Positions 33,445 to 38,492 of a DNA stretch of 38,492 nucleotides are shown here, piece by piece. The notes under the pieces are model-generated. The model searched no databases and had not been told where the DNA came from. It worked only from the letters and a program-made list of their open reading frames with translations. Origin of the DNA: Gemmatimonadota bacterium (GTDB lineage: Bacteria > Gemmatimonadota > Gemmatimonadetes > Palauibacterales > Palauibacteraceae); assembly GCA_022826685.1 (NCBI GenBank), contig JAJDUL010000013.1:1-38492 (forward strand), in the 5' to 3' direction. A program made the position numbers and the translations under genes. How positions within the stretch are numbered: position 1 is the first letter of the stretch; each line of letters opens with the position of its first letter.

Positions 33445-34205
33445 TCTACATCCAGAAGATCGAACAAGGCACTTGTCAGGGATCCTCCGTCGGCACACAT
33501 GTGCTGGACCAGCCGGTCGGCAACCAACGCCCCGTCAAGGAGAACCAACACACGTTCAGCCAACCACTCAACATCCTCTAGGATATGGGTTGAGAACAGG
33601 ACGATCCTTCCCCCGTCCTCATCTAGACTGTCGACGACTACATCGATGAGGTGTCGGCGCATTACCGGATCCAAGCCAGCAGTCGGCTCGTCAAGGAGCA
33701 GCACACGGGGCCTACGAGCCTCTGCAGACACGAACGCAACTTTGGCCCGAGTTCCGCTTGAAAGGGTCCCGAGATTTGCCTTCTCTGAAATTTCCAGTCG
33801 GTCCGTCAGGACGGATTCGTATTCGCGATCCCAGCTGTCATAGAATCGTGCGAGCAGGTCGAAGTGCTGTCGAACTGTCATCCAGCCAAACCCGAGGAGT
33901 CGTTCGGGCATCACCCCCACATGATTACGCAAGCCCGGCAGGAGACTGCGCGTATCCGTACCTCCGAGGAGAACCTCTCCTTCATACGAAGGAAGCGATC
34001 CCGAGAGCGCCCGCAAGATTGTGGTTTTCCCTGCGCCGTTCGGGCCGACCAAGGCTACCCGCTCTCCCGCCGTCAGCCGAATGCTGAGGGGCTCAAGCTG
34101 GAACAACGGATACTTGACCGAAAAGGAGCACAACTCGATGTCGTAATCTGGGATGGTGATTGGTGCCCTCCTGGCAGCATCCCTTTGATTGAAGGGGTTT
34201 CTCAC
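33441..34205 (-). CDS. ABC transporter ATP-binding protein of the peptide operon
   Basis: 254 residues from a GTG. Walker A G-P-N-G-A-G-K-T-T, signature L-S-S-G-T-R-A-K-V, Walker B V-L-L-L-D-E-P-T-A-G-L-D-P and H-switch S-T-H are all present, so the subunit should be active. The overall form resembles BcrA/NatA/CcmA-type drug or peptide exporters. It sits 27 bp after the Yip1-like gene and overlaps the permease gene by 4 bp. In this operon it most likely powers export of, or resistance to, the two small Cys-rich peptides. Unlike classical bacteriocin transporters, it has no fused C39 protease; that activity is encoded separately upstream. Confidence 0.92.
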   Translation of the reverse strand: MRNPFNQRDAARRAPITIPDYDIELCSFSVKYPLFQLEPLSIRLTAGERVALVGPNGAGKTTILRALSGSLPSYEGEVLLGGTDTRSLLPGLRNHVGVMPERLLGFGWMTVRQHFDLLARFYDSWDREYESVLTDRLEISEKANLGTLSSGTRAKVAFVSAEARRPRVLLLDEPTAGLDPVMRRHLIDVVVDSLDEDGGRIVLFSTHILEDVEWLAERVLVLLDGALVADRLVQHMCADGGSLTSALFDLLDVE

Positions 34206-34232
34206 GACAATAACGTACGGTCCGTTTGCAGT

Positions 34233-34889
34233 CTAGGTTGCGAACAGAACGGTCCGGAGGACTGCATATCCCATACCGAGCGCCCAAAGAACCAACGTGG
34301 CCACAAGCGCACTGGCACCGGGCATACTCGTCACTCTTCGGAGCAGCCAAGTGACGAGCACCACCCACAACACATGAAACACGCTCGTATGCTGCACGAT
34401 AGCCAGAGCGACCGGGCTGGATCCTAGATCAAGAATCAAATCCAACCCCATGGGAACCAGAAGATCATCCGCTCCGCCTAGCCCACTGCCTCCCCGGAAC
34501 CGGAGAACAAAGGCCGTCGCGACCCCCGAGAGAGCCAACACCGCCGCACCGTACATGTGAATCGAAAGGATGGGGCGAAATCGAGATGTCGTGGAAAGGA
34601 GAACCAAGATTGCCCACGTTAGCGCGGCCAATACCAACGTTTTGATCAGGGTGACGATCGGACCGAAGACCAACAGGATTATGAGCAGCCACTCCGCCGC
34701 CTCGGCGGCCGTCGGGTCCGCCGCCAAGGCTGCTGCTGCCGGTTCACGGATTGACCAGGCGCTCAAGGTCTGCATGAGCACGACGATCACGAGAGGCACC
34801 AAGATTGGCGCATGTTCACGGATGTCGCTTGGATCAGGCGTAATGCGCATAAAATGGCGTCCCGCCGAGGAAGAAAGCGATCCCGCCAT
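34233..34889 (-). CDS. Yip1-like membrane protein of the peptide operon
   Basis: 218 residues, five hydrophobic segments, with a cytoplasmic N-terminus (I-T-P-D-P-S-D-I-R-E-H-A-P). The layout resembles the bacterial Yip1 family, as does the protein at 12.5-13.2 kb, although sequence similarity between the two is low by eye. The ATG overlaps the stop of the thioredoxin-like gene by one base (TAATG). In a peptide-antibiotic-like operon, a small polytopic protein of this kind could be an immunity or export accessory factor. That is inferred from position only. Confidence 0.7.
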   Translation of the reverse strand: MAGSLSSSAGRHFMRITPDPSDIREHAPILVPLVIVVLMQTLSAWSIREPAAAALAADPTAAEAAEWLLIILLVFGPIVTLIKTLVLAALTWAILVLLSTTSRFRPILSIHMYGAAVLALSGVATAFVLRFRGGSGLGGADDLLVPMGLDLILDLGSSPVALAIVQHTSVFHVLWVVLVTWLLRRVTSMPGASALVATLVLWALGMGYAVLRTVLFAT

Positions 34890-35455
34890 TAGTAGTCCTC
34901 CGATTCCGAGTTGAACGCGGCGCCCCTTAGTAGATGCTCGATTCGGACGGGCGTATTGAGGCCAGCCCGTGCGTCGATCACCACACCTCCGTCACCCATA
35001 ACAAAGAGCGCTGGCACGGCCCTCACGCCTAACTCACGGGCCATGGTGCCGGAAGGATCACTCACCATTATCGCTGAAGATGGTAGAAGCGAGTCAGGGA
35101 GCGGCTCCGGTGCTATGATCACAATGCTTGGAGCACCGTCCGTCGCTTCATCTGCGCGACGCCAGCGTGAGAGCTCGATAACGCAGTACGGGCAGGTCTC
35201 CGTAACGTACAGAAGAACCCTCGTACCTGTCTCTGACGACGTAGAGAGTGCAAGCTTGGCTACGTCCGGCGTCGTCTCCGCCGACAAGACAGGTGGAACC
35301 AACGGATCCTTCGCGGCCAGAGAGCGGCGAGCATACAGACTGATCGCTAACGCGAAGCCCACCGCCGCGAGGATAACACCAGCGGCGGCGACCTTCGCGA
35401 AGGGAGACGGTGTCAACCTACGCGAGGTTACTCGCCCCCGAATGCTACGACACAC
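34889..35455 (-). CDS. Membrane-anchored thioredoxin-like oxidoreductase (CPYC)
   Basis: 188 residues. One N-terminal TM anchor lies at about 20-41. A thioredoxin-fold domain follows with the active site T-C-P-Y-C at C88/C91 and a cis-Pro loop R-A-V-P-A-L-F (P148). Orientation and anchor place the active site outside the cytoplasm, where it could form or shuffle disulfides in the neighbouring four-cysteine peptides. The GTG start overlaps the second peptide gene by 28 bp; a TTG at 35416, after that stop, is an alternative. CPYC is the glutaredoxin-type dipeptide, unlike CGPC of thioredoxin or CPHC of DsbA. No partner DsbB or VKOR gene is seen. Confidence 0.82.
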   Translation of the reverse strand: MCRSIRGRVTSRRLTPSPFAKVAAAGVILAAVGFALAISLYARRSLAAKDPLVPPVLSAETTPDVAKLALSTSSETGTRVLLYVTETCPYCVIELSRWRRADEATDGAPSIVIIAPEPLPDSLLPSSAIMVSDPSGTMARELGVRAVPALFVMGDGGVVIDARAGLNTPVRIEHLLRGAAFNSESEDY

Positions 35456-35763
35456 GTGAACGCACAGAGAGTGCCCACCTCAGGCGCTAGGGCTACGACG
35501 GCGGCCACAGCTACGATCGAGCCGGTCCCAGAGGCGGCAAGGATTCCGGCCATGCAACCGACACAGGCAAACTTTTTCCAGAAACCAGTGCCCGTAACGT
35601 TGGCCGCAATGTCGGCAGATGCCGTGTTCCCGTCCGTCGATGCGTCGGCTAGGACGGTTACCGACTCCGCCTCTAGCGGCAAGGATGCGGCGGGGACAAC
35701 CACGAGAGTCAACATGGACGCGCAGAGCAACAGAGATACCGCGCAACGTGCGAACCTGTTCAT
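35428..35763 (-). CDS. Exported Cys-rich hydrophobic peptide B (candidate precursor)
   Basis: 111 residues: Sec signal at 1-26 (L-L-L-C-A-S-M-L-T-L-V-V-V-P-A-A), a polar spacer, then G-T-G-F-W-K-K-F-A-C-V-G-C and a very hydrophobic Gly/Ala/Val-rich tail ending C-A-F-T-C-V-V-A-F-G-G-E. Cysteines at 67, 70, 100 and 104 give C-x2-C … C-x3-C. An AAGGAG ribosome site lies 8-9 bases before the ATG. It is a paralogue of peptide A immediately upstream. No lantibiotic or double-glycine leader of the classical kind is seen. A membrane-active bacteriocin-like peptide with disulfides is the best guess; a structural or signalling peptide remains possible. Confidence 0.75.
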   Translation of the reverse strand: MNRFARCAVSLLLCASMLTLVVVPAASLPLEAESVTVLADASTDGNTASADIAANVTGTGFWKKFACVGCMAGILAASGTGSIVAVAAVVALAPEVGTLCAFTCVVAFGGE

Positions 35764-35786
35764 GGATTCTGCTCCTTTCGGGATGT

Positions 35787-36077
35787 TTAGTCTTTTAGTG
35801 CGTCAACGCACGCGCCAACACACGCGCCTGCGGCAACCGCAGATCCGGGCACATGCATAGCGGTCAAGATTGCGGCAGGTCCGCCCGCGACGATTGAGAT
35901 GCCAATGGCCAGACAACCGGCACAGGCGAGCGCGGTGAACCAACCGGTTCCGACCACATCGGCCGCCGGAGCAGCGTTAGCCGGCGGAGCGGGCGACTGC
36001 TGTCCCGACATGGGCAACATCACCAACGTCAGAACGAGCGTGAGAGTGATGACGAGGGGTGATCGGTTTCCTCTCAT
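35787..36077 (-). CDS. Exported Cys-rich hydrophobic peptide A (candidate precursor)
   Basis: 96 residues: signal at 1-25 (L-V-I-T-L-T-L-V-L-T-L-V-M-L-P-M), a Pro/Ala-rich spacer, then G-T-G-W-F-T-A-L-A-C-A-G-C and a hydrophobic tail with A-C-V-G-A-C-V-D near the end. Cysteines at 52, 55, 86 and 90 copy the C-x2-C … C-x3-C pattern of peptide B, with 31 against 30 positions between the inner pair. The ATG is preceded by a strong GGGAGG site 7 bases away. The gene starts inside the 3' end of the C39 gene (about 100 bp overlap). Shared G-T-G-aromatic-aromatic marks the probable start of the mature core. Confidence 0.75.
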   Translation of the reverse strand: MRGNRSPLVITLTLVLTLVMLPMSGQQSPAPPANAAPAADVVGTGWFTALACAGCLAIGISIVAGGPAAILTAMHVPGSAVAAGACVGACVDALKD

Positions 36078-36645
36078 CGTGTCCTCCCTTTAAGAAGGGG
36101 AAAAGGGATGAAGCTCCCACCCGCGAAACCGGTAGTTCGCGAGCGCCGTATGGCGGAACCCAAAGGGCCTCGCCAGTCCAGTGTCGGGCGAGTGCGTCGC
36201 GTGAGAGCACGTACCGCCCGAGAAGAGGGTCAACAATCGCGAAGCGTCCATCAGCTTCCTGACTTTCGATGACAACGAAGTGTTCCTGGTCGAACCAAGC
36301 AATCAGGGGCAAATCTCCGGCCCTGATGTCGGTGGGTCTCAGACGTTCTATCGTTGGCATGAACCCAAGCACTTCATGGGCCGCGTCTGCCAGACCGCGT
36401 AGCTTTGTTCCCAGGGGCGTCGTGCCGGCGAGTACTGCGATCGAGTCCGCTGTTGGGATCGGATTCGCACCAAATGCCCGCAGGAAGTTGGCAAGGGCCG
36501 CTGGGCCGCAGTCGTTGATCGACTGTTGCCGTATCACGTCCAAAGCTGGCCTGAAGTCACCGCCTTCAGCCTTCACCTTCACGAAGGCAACGGATCGCGA
36601 TAGCACGAGCGGGTCGGATGAAATCCACCCAACACCGATGCTCAT
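35977..36645 (-). CDS. C39-like cysteine protease, membrane-anchored, of the peptide operon
   Basis: 222 residues from the only ATG. The papain-fold C39 domain has I-R-Q-Q-S-I-N-D-C-G-P-A-A-L-A with C46 as nucleophile, H120 in Q-E-H-F-V-V-I and D137 in I-V-D-P-L-L. C39 domains usually sit on ABC exporters and cut bacteriocin leaders; here the domain is free-standing. Codons before the ATG extend a hydrophobic helix (A-L-A-G-V-T-F-L-L-V-G-T-M-S-I-G-V-G-W-I) back to a TAA at 36693. The true start may therefore be a CTG at 36678, making a membrane-anchored enzyme. The last about 35 residues overlap peptide A and look unlike the family. It is first in the operon. Confidence 0.82.
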   Translation of the reverse strand: MSIGVGWISSDPLVLSRSVAFVKVKAEGGDFRPALDVIRQQSINDCGPAALANFLRAFGANPIPTADSIAVLAGTTPLGTKLRGLADAAHEVLGFMPTIERLRPTDIRAGDLPLIAWFDQEHFVVIESQEADGRFAIVDPLLGRYVLSRDALARHWTGEALWVPPYGARELPVSRVGASSLFPFLKGGHDERKPITPRHHSHARSDVGDVAHVGTAVARSAG

Positions 36646-36693
36646 CGTCCCTACTAGAAGAAACGTGACACCGGCCAGTGCTTTCGGATCTTA

Positions 36694-37020
36694 GCGCTTC
36701 ATTGAGCCTGCCTATCGGTGATCGCAACCGGGCAAGAAGCGCACGACGATATCGTCCCCTCGCAGATGCCGCAAGCACCGGGTCTTGTCGAACAACCGGG
36801 TCTTGTCGAACACTACGGCCAGCTCACGTAGGATAGGCGGCAGTACGGATGTCGAGGGGGCGGTGATCTGCGCTGACTGGAGCTGTCGGCTGCGGTTCGG
36901 ACTCCCGCCATTGGGTGCTGCTCCGCCGTAATCCCGGAACCATGTAATCGGGTATGATCTAACGGCAAGTGCGGCAGATCGTGCAATCCCGGTTGAACTT
37001 AGACGATTTCTTGCCGTGAT
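36694..37020. other. Gene-free upstream region of the peptide operon
   Basis: About 330 bp without a convincing gene on either strand. It holds an 18-bp tandem duplication and no clear sigma-70 promoter that I can defend. It must carry the promoter of the peptide operon, since the C39 gene is first. The right edge runs into a degraded deacetylase fragment. Confidence 0.6.
36777..36812. repeat. 18-bp perfect tandem repeat
   Basis: ACCGGGTCTTGTCGAACA occurs twice in direct succession, roughly 100 bp upstream of the C39 gene. It could be a pair of binding sites for a regulator of the peptide operon, or simple duplication. Confidence 0.8.
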
Positions 37021-37209
37021 TCATGCAACCGGGACGTCGCTGTAGTAGCAGAACCCATTTTCGGCTTCGGCGGCCGGCGTGAGCGGAACCGTGGCCTCGT
37101 CCAGCCCTCGCGCGACGAGTTCCTCCGAGATGCGCACGAGGCGGTCGGGAATTCCGGCGGGCGCCCGCCATCGGGCCAGATCAGGACGTGGTCCAAGCAG
37201 CGCGGATCG
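37021..37209 (-). pseudogene. Histone-deacetylase-like gene, degraded N-terminal fragment
   Basis: Corresponds to parts of the intact gene at 37.96-37.99 kb (G-F-C-Y-Y-S) and 38.19-38.33 kb (from D-P-R-Y-L-D-H-V-L to the A-A-E-A stretch), joined by loss of the roughly 200 bp between. A one-base deletion (GGAATTCC against GGAATCTCC) shifts the frame, and several replacements are present. It is the other side of the gene copy whose C-terminus lies at 32.4 kb, with the peptide operon between them. It abuts the YchF-like fragment at about 37210. Confidence 0.82.
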
Positions 37210-37214
37210 TACAG

Positions 37215-37425
37215 GATCCGGCGCGGTACGCGCGCCCGGCGGGCGGCGGGCCGGGTCCATTCCGACATGGAGCGAGGCTTCATCCGCGCGGAGGTCATCC
37301 CCTACGAGGTGTTCGCGGAGTACGGCTCCGAGCAGGCGGTGAAGGAGGCGGGACTGCTGCAGGTCGAGGGCAGGGATTACGTGGTCGCCGACGGCGACAT
37401 CCTCCACATCCGCTTCAACGTCTGA
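37215..37425 (+). pseudogene. YchF-like gene, C-terminal fragment (direct repeat copy 2)
   Basis: About 70 codons identical in protein sequence to the end of the intact YchF-like gene, from I-R-R-G-T-R to I-R-F-N-V stop, with six silent base differences. It has no start, P-loop or upstream domain. It ends 12 bp before the stop codon of the convergent deacetylase-like gene. That spacing is probably the ancestral junction, which in the other copy is interrupted by the NYN gene. Confidence 0.9.
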
Positions 37426-37437
37426 CCCGCCTGCTGC

Positions 37438-38492
37438 CTACCCTTCCAGCAGGGTCTCGATGTGCGCGGCGGTGGCGAGCGCGGTGCCGTCGAGGTTGTA
37501 GCCGCCCTCCAGGAGCGAGACGACGCGCCCCTCGCAGCAGGCATCCGCGTAGTCCATCGCCGTCCGCGTCATGCGCCGGAAGGCGTCGTCCGTGAGCGCG
37601 AAGCAGCCCAGGAGGTCGTCGACCCGGCTGTCGAAGCCCGCCGAGACGATGACGAAGTCGGGATCGAAGTCCGCGACGGCCGGGGAGAGCGTGTCGTCCC
37701 AGCGGCCCAGCATGTCGTCGTCGGTGGCGCCGCAGTCGAGATGCACGTTGATGTTGAGTCCGCTTCCCTCGCCCTCGCCCGTGAGGGCCGGGTCGCCCGT
37801 TTGCGGGTAGGCGGCCCAGTCGTGGGCGGAGAAGAAGAGCACGGACGGATCGTCGTAGAAGGCGTTCTGCGTCGCGTTCCCGTGGTGGTAGTCCCAGTCG
37901 ATGACGAGCACCCGCTCGAACCCGTGCACCTGCTGCGCGTACCTCGCGGCCACGCCGGCGTTGCTGTAGTAGCAGAACCCTTCCTCGGCGCCCGTGTTGT
38001 TCGCGTGGTGACCCGGAGGCCGGATCGCGCAGAACGCGTTCCGTACCTGCCCCGTGACCACCGCATCGATTGCGGTCAGCGCGCCCGAGACGGCCAGTTC
38101 CGCGACCGGGCCCGAAACCTCGATTTCACGGATCGACGCGACGTGCTCCGGCGTGTGGAGCGCCTCGATGTGCGGCATCGCCTCCGCGGCCGGCGCGAGG
38201 GGAACCGTGGCCTCGTCCAGCCCTCGCGCGACGAGTTCCTCCCGGATGCGCACGAGGCGGTCGGGAATCTCCGGCGGGCGCCCGCCATCGGGCCGGATCA
38301 GGACGTGGTCCAGATAGCGCGGATCGGAGAGGAGGCCGGTCCCCGTCGCGGGAACCGGAGACGCGCCGCGCGAGCCGGCGCTCGACGCCCCCGCGTCGGG
38401 AGCGTCCCGGCAGGACCAGGCGGTGGCCGGGAGCAGGCCGAGGCCCGCGACACCCAGCGCGGCCTCTTCGACGAACTTCCTTCGCGTGCGGG
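37438..38492 (-). CDS. Histone deacetylase-like amidohydrolase, exported (5' end outside window)
   Basis: The frame stays open to the right edge, so the start codon lies beyond it. Visible text begins R-T-R-R-K-F-V-E-E-A-A-L-G-V-A-G-L-G-L-L, a twin-arginine signal. The class II-type deacetylase/acetylpolyamine amidohydrolase core follows: R-P-P-G-H-H-A (paired catalytic His), D-W-D-Y-H-H-G-N (zinc Asp and His), S-A-G-F-D-S-R (second zinc Asp) and G-G-Y-N. The enzyme should remove acetyl groups from small acetylated amines, such as polyamines, outside the cytoplasm. It converges on the YchF-like 3' fragment with 12 bp between. Two broken pieces of a second copy flank the peptide operon. Confidence 0.9.
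   Translation of the reverse strand, partial: RTRRKFVEEAALGVAGLGLLPATAWSCRDAPDAGASSAGSRGASPVPATGTGLLSDPRYLDHVLIRPDGGRPPEIPDRLVRIREELVARGLDEATVPLAPAAEAMPHIEALHTPEHVASIREIEVSGPVAELAVSGALTAIDAVVTGQVRNAFCAIRPPGHHANNTGAEEGFCYYSNAGVAARYAQQVHGFERVLVIDWDYHHGNATQNAFYDDPSVLFFSAHDWAAYPQTGDPALTGEGEGSGLNINVHLDCGATDDDMLGRWDDTLSPAVADFDPDFVIVSAGFDSRVDDLLGCFALTDDAFRRMTRTAMDYADACCEGRVVSLLEGGYNLDGTALATAAHIETLLEG

Noticed and set aside
31600..37215. Insertion sequence or transposon carrying the island
   Set aside because: No transposase, integrase, terminal inverted repeat or short target duplication was found; the only flanking repeats are the gene fragments.
37021..37407. A 128-residue minus-strand gene spanning the fragment junction
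   Set aside because: It reads antisense through the YchF fragment and then into the shifted deacetylase fragment; it is a by-product of the fusion of two broken genes.
1..38492. tRNA, rRNA or CRISPR array
   Set aside because: No cloverleaf tRNA, no rRNA-like stretch and no regularly spaced repeats were seen on reading both strands; a dedicated scan was not possible.

Overview
The window is about 38.5 kb of mostly GC-rich bacterial chromosome. It holds no tRNA, rRNA, CRISPR array or recognisable transposase. The gene mix fits a Gemmatimonadota-like bacterium, probably marine and possibly host-associated: DUF1592/DUF1552 cytochrome pairs, PadR plus HAAS membrane proteins, 6-bladed propeller lipoproteins, hydantoinase and D-aminoacylase genes, and eukaryotic-like ankyrin and leucine-rich-repeat proteins. 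The lineage is inferred from gene content only; no phylogenetic marker was analysed.

Layout. (1) 1-10.7 kb: the tail of an N-methylhydantoinase B gene (+) converges on a long minus-strand run. In transcription order that run is a secreted cytochrome-type DUF1587/1595/1592/1588/1585 protein split by one in-frame amber codon, a Tat-exported DUF1552 protein, a secreted ankyrin protein, an oxalate-CoA-ligase-like enzyme, a PanE-like reductase and a D-aminoacylase-like amidohydrolase. (2) 10.8-12.3 kb (+): a small Cys-rich exported peptide is translationally coupled to a propeller lipoprotein. (3) 12.5-19.3 kb (-): two PadR-headed operons. One is PadR, three tandem HAAS membrane proteins, a propeller lipoprotein and a Yip1-like protein; the other is PadR, HAAS and a propeller lipoprotein. 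Similar operator-like palindromes precede both PadR genes. (4) 19.4-24.9 kb (-): a periplasmic binding lipoprotein, a cytochrome P450, a [3Fe-4S]-type ferredoxin, PanB, an SDR dehydrogenase and an MDR quinone-reductase-like enzyme. (5) 25.0-30.1 kb (+): a serine-hydrolase lipoprotein and a large Ig/LRR/metzincin lipoprotein. (6) 30.1-31.6 kb: a DUF6165 protein and a YchF/OLA1-like NTPase.

(7) 31.6-37.4 kb is an accessory island of visibly lower GC, set between the NTPase gene and a convergent histone-deacetylase-like gene. It carries a NYN-domain nuclease with a striking three-way-junction leader. Next is a compact minus-strand operon: a membrane-anchored C39-like cysteine protease, two related Cys-rich exported peptides, a thioredoxin-like CPYC oxidoreductase, a Yip1-like membrane protein, an ABC ATPase and an ABC-2 permease. 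I read this as a candidate undescribed bacteriocin/RiPP-like peptide system: peptides exported by Sec, oxidised by the CPYC protein, trimmed by the C39 enzyme, and transported or resisted by the ABC pair. The island is framed by broken copies of both neighbouring genes. One copy is a 215-bp, indel-free duplicate of the NTPase 3' end, and all six of its differences are synonymous. This points to recombination with a related genome rather than simple decay in place.
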